DNA from: DASSUW01 sp963806395
GTDB lineage: Bacteria > Actinomycetota > Thermoleophilia > Solirubrobacterales > Solirubrobacteraceae
Length of the DNA stretch: 64,000 bases
Assembly (NCBI GenBank): GCA_963806395.1
Contig: CAWDYI010000015.1
Span: forward strand, 40,339 to 104,338
Reading direction: 5' to 3'
The notes below the pieces were generated by a model. The model had not been told where the DNA came from. It ran no database searches and saw nothing but the letters and a program-made list of their open reading frames with translations. Both the position numbers and the translations under genes were made by a program. Positions 18,147 to 25,262 of this stretch are shown piece after piece. Within the stretch, counting starts at the first letter, position 1, and each line of letters begins with the position of its first letter.

Positions 18147-18496
18147 GCGGCACCGCCGGCGAGCAGCTGGTCGAGTTCGGCGACCTGCTGGCGGAGCCCA
18201 CCGCAGACGAGCTCACACAGCTCGAAGATGGTCTGGTCGGCGATGGAGCAACGGACGCGGTTGCCGTCCTTCTCCCGGGCCACGATGCCGGCCTGCGCGA
18301 GCACGCCGACGTGCTTGGAGATGTTCTGCTGGGAGGCGCCGAGCGCCTCGGTCAACTCGTTGATGGTCAAAGGCCCGTCGCGCAGCGCGTCGAGCAGGCG
18401 AATGCGCATGGGTTCGCCGATGACCCGGAAACGCTGGGCGATGAGCTCGACGAGCGCCTCCGGCAGCGGATGGGGAATGGAGACTGGCTCGGTCAT
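18143..18496 (-). CDS. ArsR-family repressor, first gene of the sulfur operon
   Basis: 117 residues from the ATG at 18496; an upstream in-frame GTG at 18502 would add two residues and overlap the operator. The winged helix is typical: VIGEPMRIRLLDALRDGPLT, the recognition helix LGASQQNISKHVGVLAQAGI and a wing with EKDGNRVRCSI. A Cys pair lies in the C-terminal helix (ELCELVCGGL), near where BigR/SqrR-type persulfide sensors carry their second reactive Cys. The helix-2 Cys of those sensors is absent, so sensing may use the C-terminal pair. It leads a six-gene operon. Confidence 0.85.
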   Translation of the reverse strand: MTEPVSIPHPLPEALVELIAQRFRVIGEPMRIRLLDALRDGPLTINELTEALGASQQNISKHVGVLAQAGIVAREKDGNRVRCSIADQTIFELCELVCGGLRQQVAELDQLLAGGAA

Positions 18497-18500
18497 GGCC

Positions 18501-18524
18501 ACAACTATACCACCGTAGAGTTGT
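18501..18524. promoter_or_regulatory. ArsR operator candidate in the divergent promoter
   Basis: ACAACTAT (18501-18508) and AGAGTTGT (18517-18524) form an inverted repeat with one mismatch, around ACCACCGT. The site overlaps the ArsR start region and faces DUF2243 on the other strand, so one repressor could control both directions. The local AT-rich stretch stands out in this GC-rich DNA. Confidence 0.65.
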
Positions 18525-18571
18525 AATGTGCGAGGTCGATAGCTATCGGGCGCGGTGGGTAGCCCTGACCC

Positions 18572-19099
18572 ATGGCAGCTCCCACACCCACCGCCTTGCG
18601 CTCGTCGTCAAGCGCCGGGCGGCTCGACGCGACCACTAGCCGTCCCCCGAAGGCGCCCGCCTTCCTGATGGGGCTCGGCCTCGGCGGCTTCGTCGACGGC
18701 ATCGTGTTGCACCAGATCCTCCAGTGGCACCACATGCTCACCGACACGGGAGACCACCCCGCGACCAGCGTCGCCGGCCTCGAGGCCAACACGCTCGCGG
18801 ACGGGTTCTTCCACCTCGCCACCTGGGTGTTCGTCGCCGCCGCGATGCTCATGACCGTCCGCGCGTGGCAGCGCCGCGAGCTCGCTCCGCCGTGGCGCGC
18901 GCACATCGGCATGCTGCTCGCCGGCTGGGGCGTCTTCAACGTCGTCGAAGGCCTCATCGACCACCAGCTGCTCGGCATCCACCACGTCCGCGACGACCTC
19001 GGCGCCCCCCTCGGCTGGGACATCGGCTTCCTCGTCTTCGGCGCGCTGCTCATCGCCGTCGGCTTGGCCATGGCGAAGTCCGGCGAGCGCATTCGCTGA
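18572..19099 (+). CDS. DUF2243 membrane protein
   Basis: 175 residues with four hydrophobic helices. The conserved DUF2243 features are GFVDGIVLHQILQWHHML in helix 1, ADGFFHLATWVFV in helix 2 and EGLIDHQLLGIHHVRDD after helix 3. The His-rich motifs on one side of the membrane suggest metal or haem binding, but no function is established. It is divergent from the ArsR operon with a shared candidate operator, so it probably belongs to the same regulon. Confidence 0.82.
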   Translation: MAAPTPTALRSSSSAGRLDATTSRPPKAPAFLMGLGLGGFVDGIVLHQILQWHHMLTDTGDHPATSVAGLEANTLADGFFHLATWVFVAAAMLMTVRAWQRRELAPPWRAHIGMLLAGWGVFNVVEGLIDHQLLGIHHVRDDLGAPLGWDIGFLVFGALLIAVGLAMAKSGERIR

Positions 19100-19209
19100 G
19101 CGGCACAACGCCAAGCAGCGGTCGCGCGCGCTCGACTAGCACGTCGTCCGCGCGACGCCGCCACGGACCTCGCGCGAGTGACCTCTCGCGCGCTCGAGCC
19201 GCGCACGTG

Positions 19210-19229
19210 ATTGGGCACTGGTGCCCAAT
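19210..19229. repeat. Palindromic GTGCCCAAT site near the right end
   Basis: ATTGGGCAC, TG, GTGCCCAAT forms a perfect 9-bp inverted repeat 122 bp inside the right attachment repeat. It shares its half-site with the pair at 8372-8390. Confidence 0.4.
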
Positions 19230-19320
19230 TGCGGGCGAATCGACGCAAATTGCGGACTCGGCCGGCCGCACCCGCCACGCCGCCGCAAGCTGCTGCAAAT
19301 CAGAACAAACGACCCTGGTC

Positions 19321-19396
19321 GGGCGGGTGCTCGGGAAGCGCTCGATCGCGCTTCACACGCGAGAGGTCGCAGGTTCGAAACCCGCCGCGCCCATCC
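19321..19396 (+). repeat. Right attachment repeat with a degenerate tRNA-Val(CAC)
   Basis: The last 46 bp equal the left repeat. Here the 5' flank can also pair in part: GGGCGGG (19321-19327) matches six of seven positions of the acceptor CGCGCCC, and CGCGC (19347-19351) pairs at four of five positions with the 3' anticodon stem. The total length of 73 nt would suit a tRNA, but no D-arm can be formed from 19328-19345. This is a tRNA-Val pseudogene or recombined attR rather than a working tRNA. No CCA is encoded. Confidence 0.6.
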
Positions 19397-19411
19397 GGAG
19401 ACGCCGTCGGC

Positions 19412-20356
19412 TCACGGCTGCGGCGGCAGCGGACGGCAATCGCCCCACGCCCCCGTCTGGAACCTCTTCTGCCAGTCGACGGGCGCGCCGCGACGCGGCT
19501 TGTGCGCGAGCACGGCCGACGCGCGGAACCACCCGCGACCGCCGCGGGGAACCCGACTCGTCGTCGCCTCCTCGCCCTGGTTCGTGAACCCGCCCTTCGA
19601 CGCGTTGAACGCCTTCGTCGTCCACGTGCTCGAGTTGCATTCCCGGTGCTGCAGCCTGATCCTCATCACCGCCGCGAGCCCGTTCCGGTTCGAGCTCACG
19701 TTGGCATACGCGAGCACCATCCCGTCGCGGTCCGAGAGGCCCACCCAGCCGGCCACCCATGAGTTGCGGATCTGCTTCTTGGCCTCGCCGGCCTGTGCGA
19801 CCGAGGTTGCGGTGCCGAGCACGAGCGTCGGCTGCGGAGGCAGCGGGCGGGTCACCGCGCGCGCGAGGTTGTCGCGCAGGCCGAACGCCACCGCCACGCC
19901 CACCGCCAGCGCCGCGCCGTAGGCGCGGTAGTCGGCCGGGCGCTTGCCCTCCCACACGAGCGCGGCGCCGCCCGCGACGACCAGCAGCGTGCCCGCCACC
20001 AGCGGCCACCGGAGCGGCTCGCTGAACGCGACGATCGCGATGACGGCCGAGAAGAGCGGCGCCATCCCGAACAGGATCCCGGCTCGCGAGGCTCCTGCCG
20101 CCTGGACGGCATGCATCGCCACCAGCTGGGAGAGCCCGGGCACGAAGATCCCGAGGACGAGGAACGGCCACAGCTCGCCGGCGTCGAACTCGGCCCCGAA
20201 CACCACGGCGAGCGCCGCCGCGACGACGAAGGCGACCGTCGCGATCACCGCGGAGCCGGCGTCGATGTCCGCGACGCGCGCGATGCCGCGGCGCATGGTG
20301 ACGTTCAACCCTCCGAGGAACAGCCCGGCGACGCAGGCGAAGAGGACGCCGGTCAC
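19412..20356 (-). pseudogene. Chimera of an EamA/DMT transporter and a secreted protein
   Basis: One open frame of 314 codons joins two unrelated parts. Residues 1 to about 178 are the first six helices of a DMT/EamA permease (LFACVAGLFLGGLNVTMRRG, LGIFVPGLSQLVAMHAVQAAG, GILFGMAPLFSAVIAIVAFSEP). From about 180 the sequence becomes a signal-peptide end (TLVLGTATSVAQA) and a secreted domain with DRDGMVLAYANVSSNRNG, LQHRECNSSTWTTKAFN and GWFRASAVLA. EamA proteins need about ten helices, so the transporter is truncated. The right end of the mobile element is about 15 bp beyond its stop. A deletion joining two genes is the simplest explanation. Confidence 0.65.
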
Positions 20357-20366
20357 TCGGCCGCGA

Positions 20367-21122
20367 CTACTGCCCGCTCTTCGCCGTCGAGAGCGCCCCG
20401 TTCAGCGCCTGTGCGAGGTCCATGACCTTCGGAGTCAGGGCCGCGGCCTGGCCCCAGATTGAGCGCTTGAACGCGTAGGAGTGCTGGCCGGGCTCGTGCT
20501 CCAGGTCGTTCAGCCAGTGCCACAGGTCGAAGAGCTTCGACGGGAGCTCGAGCTCGGCAACCTGAGCAAGGGCGTCCCCGAACGCCGCGACCTTGCCGGA
20601 GGGGAACGGCCCGGAGCCGCCCAGCCCGGCCGTCGCGCGGAGCAGCTTCGAGTAGGTGTCGCGCTGCTCGCTCGCGTGCATCGCAAAGCCCTCGGCCATG
20701 CCGTCGTGGACCGCGGGTGACGAGGAACCGCGCAGACGTGGCCATGCTGGCCGGTCCTGGGCCGCGAGGAACTTGCTCATCTCCTCCGACCATCTCCAGA
20801 GCTCGTTGAGCGTGTCGAGGTTCTTGACGACGCGCTCAACCGCGTCCTGCTCATCCGGCGACAGGGTGACGGGCGCAAGGTCCTCGGCGGGAGCCGCCAG
20901 CGGCGGACCGGCCGGAACACCGACCTTCGCTGCAGCTTCGAGCTCCTGGCGCTGAAGCAGCAGGCGTGTCACCGCCCGACCGCCGATGGTCCGCTGCAGG
21001 CCGAGGACCTGCGCCGGCGTCAGCGCCCGCGGGTCGAAGCGGGCTGGGTGCACGGCGGCTTGCGGGACGTCCTGAGCATCGTCCACCGCCGGTGAGGTGC
21101 TGGGACGCCGACGCCGCTGCAT
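20367..21122 (-). CDS. Orphan protein with eCIS/DUF4157-type N-terminal motif
   Basis: 251 residues. The N-terminal 60 residues are disordered and Pro-rich, then carry PAQVLGLQRTIGGRAVTRLL followed by LQRQ. This matches the 'LQR-x-x-GN-x-AV-x-R-LLQR' signature found near the N-termini of DUF4157 proteins and other cargo or accessory proteins of extracellular contractile injection systems. The rest (about 85-251) is helical, with DEQDAVERVVKNLDTLNELW, Trp-rich helices and AFGDALAQVAELELPSKLF, and resembles nothing I know. No signal peptide and no sheath, tube or baseplate genes are in the window. The EamA chimera starts 10 nt downstream. Confidence 0.55.
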   Translation of the reverse strand: MQRRRRPSTSPAVDDAQDVPQAAVHPARFDPRALTPAQVLGLQRTIGGRAVTRLLLQRQELEAAAKVGVPAGPPLAAPAEDLAPVTLSPDEQDAVERVVKNLDTLNELWRWSEEMSKFLAAQDRPAWPRLRGSSSPAVHDGMAEGFAMHASEQRDTYSKLLRATAGLGGSGPFPSGKVAAFGDALAQVAELELPSKLFDLWHWLNDLEHEPGQHSYAFKRSIWGQAAALTPKVMDLAQALNGALSTAKSGQ

Positions 21123-21179
21123 CGCGCGGCGAGTCTATACCTCTGGTCGCAGCCTCGAAGGCGGCCTGCAAGGCTGTCC

Positions 21180-21401
21180 GGCATGGATGGTCCCGACCGC
21201 GGGAGCGGGACGACCGGACGACCGGCGAGCCGGATGTCGAGTCGCTGCTGCCGTTCCTGCGCGCGCTGCGGGACCCGGGCGACGAGGCGCAGTTCACGCG
21301 GGTGATCGCGGCCGTCGCGGCCTAGCGACTTGGAGGCACCCGACGCGGCGACCTACGAGTACGAGCCGCCCTGGCGGCCCCCGAGCTACGACGACCGCTA
21401 A
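21180..21401 (+). pseudogene. Remnant of an unidentified gene
   Basis: Two adjacent plus-strand frames look coding: EPDVESLLPFLRALRDPGDE followed by AQFTRVIAAVAA up to a TAG at 21323-21325, then DLEAPDAATYEYEPPWRPPS up to a TAA at 21399. One added T at the TAG would join them into a single tail. No start or family is recognisable. Confidence 0.3.
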
Positions 21402-21612
21402 CCGAGTTCGAGCGCGAATTGACCCGACTTACGGTCGCGCGCCTCGCGGCGCATCTGAGGCATCTGGCGGCGGTCCTCCTGTAAAGGTCCGACATGATCT
21501 TGTCTCCGGCGTCGTTGTCCGTCGCGAAGACCATGTGGTAGCGGGTCGCGCCACCGATGTTCTTCAGCTCAAGCGGATGAGTCCGTGTGTAACCGAGATC
21601 CTCGCTTGACAA
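21322..21612 (-). pseudogene. C-terminal remnant of a TcmP-like three-Cys-motif partner protein
   Basis: The first 45 codons on the minus strand read THPLELKNIGGATRYHMVFA then TDNDAGDKIMSDLYRR. This resembles the C-terminus of TcmP, the partner of phage-resistance-associated three-Cys-motif proteins, whose last strand pattern is LxNxxG.xxYxLxFA followed by an IM helix. No start codon and no N-terminal methyltransferase-like part exist, and the frame continues into unrelated sequence. It is a leftover of a defence-type gene in a zone of gene fragments. Confidence 0.45.
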
Positions 21613-21680
21613 CGCCGCGCAGGTGATGGATAACGCGTGCCCGCAACGGCACGAGGCCGTCGCGAACCGGAGGAGGCGCC

Positions 21681-21956
21681 ATGAGAACGTCCGTAAGAGC
21701 GGGGCTCGTCACCGTGCTGGCGGCCGCGACGCTCGCGCTGTCGGCGACCAGCGTCTCGGCGGGCGGCTATCTCTGCAACGTCGACCGCAACACCCAGGTC
21801 TTCCGCACCGCCGGCAACGGCGGCTACATGTACACGATCCCCAAGGGCGGCGGCTTCCGGCTCGTCGGCTACACGCACTACGGCTACTGGTACGGCCACG
21901 GCAACGGCAAGCCGAACGGCTGGATCAAGGACGACGGCCGCCTGTACAACTGCTGA
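21681..21956 (+). CDS. Small secreted SH3-like protein
   Basis: 91 residues behind a strong AGGAGG. A signal peptide (MRTSVRAGLVTVLAAATLAL, cleavage near VSA-GG) precedes a mature domain of about 62 residues rich in Gly and Tyr: YLCNVDRNTQVFRTAGNG, FRLVGYTHYGYWYGHGNGK and GWIKDDGRLYNC. Alternating strands and two Cys at the ends suggest a disulfide-closed bacterial SH3-like fold of the kind that binds cell-wall polymers. It is monocistronic and convergent with the MBL gene 5 bp away. Confidence 0.65.
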   Translation: MRTSVRAGLVTVLAAATLALSATSVSAGGYLCNVDRNTQVFRTAGNGGYMYTIPKGGGFRLVGYTHYGYWYGHGNGKPNGWIKDDGRLYNC

Positions 21957-21961
21957 CGCGG

Positions 21962-22918
21962 CTACGCGCGCAACTCGAAGCGCGTGCCGACGCTGTTCTG
22001 GATGAACGCCCCGGGGAACCGGGCGGCGATCGCGTGCGTGGCGCGCCAGCCGGTGCAGTGCGCGGGGACGAGGTGATCGGGTGAGAAGTCCGCGAGCGCG
22101 TCGCAGGTGGGTGCGATCACCTTCTCGAACAGCGGCCCGCTGAGGTGGAAGCCTCCGATGACGGCGTGGATGTGGTCCTCGCCGGTCAGCTTGCGCACGT
22201 AGCGGAGGATGTTGACGATGCCCGAGTGGCCGCAGCCGGTCAGGACGACCAGGCCGCGGCCGCGCACGCTCGCCACCAGCGCCTGATCGTCGAGGATCAG
22301 CGGGTCGGGCTGCCAGCGGCCGTCGCGGTGGGCCTCGTGGACCGGGAAGCCGCGCTCGAACTCGGTCGTGCGGTCGACCTCGCCGGTGACGAGCAGCGAC
22401 CCGTCGAGCAGGAACGAGGGCTGCTGCTGCTCGACGATGTCAAAGCCCGCCCCCTCGAGCGCAGACCGGCTCGTGGAGGGCAGCTCGATCGGCTCGCGGC
22501 CGGGCAGTGCGACCCGGCGACGGCTCCAGAACTCGGGGTGGAGCAGGACCGGGACGTTCGGCCGGCCGAGCGCTCCGACGAGCCCGTGCATCCCGGTGGT
22601 GTGGTCCCAGTGACCGTGGCTGAGCACGATGATGTCGATGTCGCCCGGGGAGAGCTCGAGGCGGCGCATGTTCTCCACGAGCCCGTCCGTGGAGATCCCC
22701 GCGTCGAAGAGCACGCGAACCGCGCGGCCGCCCTTCTCGATCGTCACCAGGCAGGAGAAGCCGTGCTCGGCGCGCAGCGCATCACCCGTCGGCCCGCCTC
22801 CGAGCAACAGCGGAGGCCGCTTGGCCGGCCCCTCGTCCACGAGCAGCAGGTCGGTCACGTTGTCGATCAGCGTGGTGACCGTCAGCGCGTCGACCGGCTG
22901 TAGCGCGATCGCCTCCAT
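21962..22918 (-). CDS. Metallo-beta-lactamase-fold hydrolase
   Basis: 318 residues. Metal ligands are in IIVLSHGHWDHTTGMHGL, a further ligand in VLTGCGHSGIVN, and the closing His region is in AVIGGFHLSGP and LVPAHCTGW. The layout, with DNVTDLLLVDEG at the start and the CGHSGIVN motif, fits the group of archaeal and bacterial proteins related to 7,8-dihydropterin-6-methyl-aminobenzene-phosphate synthase. The physiological substrate is uncertain. It is the second gene of a pair with the hydrolase-like gene ending 13 nt upstream. Confidence 0.8.
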   Translation of the reverse strand: MEAIALQPVDALTVTTLIDNVTDLLLVDEGPAKRPPLLLGGGPTGDALRAEHGFSCLVTIEKGGRAVRVLFDAGISTDGLVENMRRLELSPGDIDIIVLSHGHWDHTTGMHGLVGALGRPNVPVLLHPEFWSRRRVALPGREPIELPSTSRSALEGAGFDIVEQQQPSFLLDGSLLVTGEVDRTTEFERGFPVHEAHRDGRWQPDPLILDDQALVASVRGRGLVVLTGCGHSGIVNILRYVRKLTGEDHIHAVIGGFHLSGPLFEKVIAPTCDALADFSPDHLVPAHCTGWRATHAIAARFPGAFIQNSVGTRFELRA

Positions 22919-22930
22919 CGTCTCCTCCGT

Positions 22931-23599
22931 TCACGACGTGGCCGCCGAGTCTGACGCACGCAGGGAGAGAGCGACCTCGTCGACCAGCCGGTCCGGCCGG
23001 TCGCAGTGCAGCTCGTCGACCTCCACGGAGGATTGCCGGAGGCGCGCCGCGTACTCGTGGCCGCCGCGATGCGAACCCTCGCCGAGCGTGACGACGGTGG
23101 CGGGCGCCACGTCGTCCGCCGCTGCGGCGAGCTCCGGCAGGCCGGCGCCTGCGAAGTCGGGCTGGACGAGTAGCTGCCGGGCGATCGGCGGCCACCGCCG
23201 GTCGCGCGCTTGCAGCGCGGCGGCGGCGGCGAGGGCGGCGCCGGTGCCGGTGCCGCCGACGACGAGCCGGCGCGGATCGGCCTCGAGCTCGCGCGCGTGA
23301 TCCGCCGCCCACTCGAGCGCCGCCATCGCGTTGTCCAGGCACGCGCCGTGGGCGATGTCCCGGATCAGCGCGCACGACACCGCGACCACCACGACCCCCG
23401 CGCGCGAAGCGAGGTCGCGCAACCACGCCGCCTCGCGATCGGCCACGTCGGCGCCGGTGTCGACGAAGAACATCAGCAGGCCAGGCGTCGCGCCCGGCGA
23501 CGGCGAGTGCGGCCACCAGACGCGAGTCTGCAGCGCCCCGCCGCTGCTCCGGAGGCGCAGCTCGGCGACGCGTTGCGCGGACATCGGCAAAGCGGTCAT
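22931..23599 (-). CDS. Alpha/beta-hydrolase-like protein lacking the nucleophilic serine
   Basis: 222 residues from the ATG at 23599. The fold of the acetyl-esterase (HSL) family is visible: GLLMFFVDTGADVADREAAW where active enzymes have HGGG, then CLDNAMAALEWAADHARELE and RRLVVGGTGTGAALAAAAAL. The nucleophile elbow GxSxG has become GGTGTG and the oxyanion HGG motif is lost, so catalysis is unlikely. It faces the LysR-hydrolase fusion across a 107-bp divergent promoter and may be a binding partner or a decayed paralogue. Confidence 0.65.
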   Translation of the reverse strand: MTALPMSAQRVAELRLRSSGGALQTRVWWPHSPSPGATPGLLMFFVDTGADVADREAAWLRDLASRAGVVVVAVSCALIRDIAHGACLDNAMAALEWAADHARELEADPRRLVVGGTGTGAALAAAAALQARDRRWPPIARQLLVQPDFAGAGLPELAAAADDVAPATVVTLGEGSHRGGHEYAARLRQSSVEVDELHCDRPDRLVDEVALSLRASDSAATS

Positions 23600-23706
23600 A
23601 CCGACAGCCTGAGTCGCGCGGGCGGAGAAGGGAAAGGCCCATTTCGCAAGACACTTGTGCACGAACGGCATAACCGGGCCCGCGACGCCCGTCCATAATC
23701 CTCGGC

Positions 23707-24942
23707 GTGACCGACGACCGCGCGACAGTGCTCCCGTTCCCGCAGGCGCCGGAGGCGATCGAGCTGCGCCACATGCGCGCCTTCGTCGCAGTCGCCGAGG
23801 AGCTGAACTTCAGCCGTGCCGCGGAGCGGCTCTACATCTCCCAGCCCGCGCTCAGCCGGCAGATCCGCACCCTGGAGCAACTCCTCGCCTGCGAGCTCGT
23901 GCGGCGGTCCACCCACCGCGTCGAGCTCACCGTCGCGGGCGAGGCGTTCCTGGACCGCGCGCGCACGCTGCTGCGCGACGTCGACGACGCCGTGCAGATG
24001 GCGCAGTCGGTCGGCGGCGAGCTCATCGGTCGCGTCGCGCGGATGTGGGAGCCGTTCGTCGACCTGTTCGACGAAGGCGCCGACTTGAACGAGGCACGCG
24101 CGGCGTACGAGGCGCTCCATGCGCAGTTCGCTCCGCCGCCCGAGATCGGCCTGCGGCCGGTGAACGCGGGCGGCGTGTCGTCACTCCTGCTCTCCTCCCA
24201 GCCGGAGCAGGCCGCCACGCTCCTGTATCTGCACGGCGGCGGCTACGTCCTCGGATCGGCGTTCGGCTACCGGCATCTGGCCGGCGCGCTGGCCGCCGCG
24301 GCGGACACCGGCGCGCTCGTGCCCGACTACCGGCTGGCACCCGAGCACCCGTTCCCGGCGGCACTCGACGACGCGGTTGCCGCCTACCAGTGGATGGTCG
24401 AGCGAGGAACGGCTGCCGAGCGCATCGCCGTCGTCGGGGACTCGGCGGGATGCGGCCTCGTCCTCTCGCTCCTGCTCACGCTGAGGGAGCGCGGGATACC
24501 GCTCCCCGGCTGCGCGGTCCTGCTGTGCCCGGCGGCCGATCTCAGCTTCGCCTTCGAGAACCCATCCGTCGATCCGTCGTACGCCGCGGCCGCGTCGGAA
24601 GCGCTCCAACGCCGGTTCACCGACGCGTACCTCGCAGGCCACCCGATCGACGACCCCGTCGTCAGCCCGCTGTCAGCCGACCTGCGTGGCCTGCCTCCGA
24701 TGCTCATCCAGGCGGCCACCGGCGACGACCTGCTGGCACACGCCCACCGGCTCACCCAGCACGCCTCGAGCTGTGGCGTGGACGCGCAGCTCGAGCTCTA
24801 CCCGACGGCGCCGCACGACTTCCAGCTCTTCTGGTCGTTTCTCCCCGAGGCGGCCGACGCGGTCCAGCGCGCCGGCCGGTTCACCCGGCGGCCTCAGTCC
24901 GCCGGGACGAGCGCCGCGGCCGCGTCCTCGCGCGAGCCGTAG
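23707..24942 (+). CDS. LysR-type DNA-binding domain fused to an alpha/beta-hydrolase
   Basis: 411 residues from a GTG at 23707. Residues about 19-88 are a complete LysR winged helix: LRHMRAFVAVAEELNFSRAA, ISQPALSRQIRTLEQLL and HRVELTVAGEAFLDRARTLL. The usual periplasmic-binding-protein-like effector domain is absent. Instead residues about 150-385 form an HSL-family esterase with the oxyanion loop LYLHGGGYVLGS, nucleophile S246 in VVGDSAGCG, acid in ATGDDLL (340/341) and H370 in APHDFQLF. The enzyme site looks intact, so the protein may sense or destroy an ester ligand while bound to DNA. It diverges from the catalytically dead paralogue and overlaps the STAS gene tail by 49 bp. Confidence 0.85.
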   Translation: MTDDRATVLPFPQAPEAIELRHMRAFVAVAEELNFSRAAERLYISQPALSRQIRTLEQLLACELVRRSTHRVELTVAGEAFLDRARTLLRDVDDAVQMAQSVGGELIGRVARMWEPFVDLFDEGADLNEARAAYEALHAQFAPPPEIGLRPVNAGGVSSLLLSSQPEQAATLLYLHGGGYVLGSAFGYRHLAGALAAAADTGALVPDYRLAPEHPFPAALDDAVAAYQWMVERGTAAERIAVVGDSAGCGLVLSLLLTLRERGIPLPGCAVLLCPAADLSFAFENPSVDPSYAAAASEALQRRFTDAYLAGHPIDDPVVSPLSADLRGLPPMLIQAATGDDLLAHAHRLTQHASSCGVDAQLELYPTAPHDFQLFWSFLPEAADAVQRAGRFTRRPQSAGTSAAAASSREP

Positions 24943-25262
24943 AGGACGAACAGCTCAGAGCTGCCCGACAGCTCGAAGACGCGCCGCACCGGACCGAACG
25001 GGCAGACGACGGCGAGCGCGCGGTCCTCGCGACCCAGCAGGCTGCGCGCCCGCATCAGCTCGTGGAGGCCGCTGGAGTCGAGGAAGTCGACGTCTGAGAG
25101 GTCGATGACGAACGCACCGGCGCTCTCGCGGATCGCGGCGTCGATCGCCTCTTCGAGGGCCGGGCCGGCGGCGATGTCGATCTCGCCGTGGAGGGCGACG
25201 CCGGGCGCGTCACCTAGGCCGGCGTCGTCGACCTTGAACCCCCGCGGTGGTCGGCCCGTCAC
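24894..25262 (-). CDS. STAS-domain anti-sigma factor antagonist
   Basis: 122 residues from a GTG at 25262, which overlaps the stop of the tiny membrane protein gene (GTGA). The STAS fold is clear: VALHGEIDIAAGPALEEAID, the phospho-acceptor region VIDLSDVDFLDSSGLHELMR with the Ser pair at the helix start, and RVFELSGSSELFVLY. These proteins release sigma factors from anti-sigma kinases when dephosphorylated. No kinase or sigma factor gene is nearby. The 3' end overlaps the LysR-hydrolase gene on the opposite strand. Confidence 0.88.
   Translation of the reverse strand: MTGRPPRGFKVDDAGLGDAPGVALHGEIDIAAGPALEEAIDAAIRESAGAFVIDLSDVDFLDSSGLHELMRARSLLGREDRALAVVCPFGPVRRVFELSGSSELFVLYGSREDAAAALVPAD

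Larger units (their letters stand above)
8239..19396. mobile_element. Integrated mobilisable element in a tRNA-Val site
   Basis: About 11.1 kb bounded by a 46-bp perfect direct repeat (8239-8284 and 19351-19396) that equals the 3' half of a tRNA-Val(CAC) gene. Inside, in order: a tyrosine integrase reading towards the left repeat, an HTH protein, a MobF relaxase-helicase, a spacer, a six-gene ArsR-led cargo operon and DUF2243. Integrase next to a tRNA-derived att site plus a relaxase but no visible type IV secretion genes is the layout of an integrative mobilisable element. Candidate arm-type sites (GTGCCCAAT repeats) lie just inside both ends. The integrase and relaxase frames are broken as written. 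Confidence 0.75.

Noticed and set aside
19321..19393. Functional tRNA-Val(CAC)
   Set aside because: Acceptor, anticodon and T stems each have a mismatch and no D-arm can be drawn.
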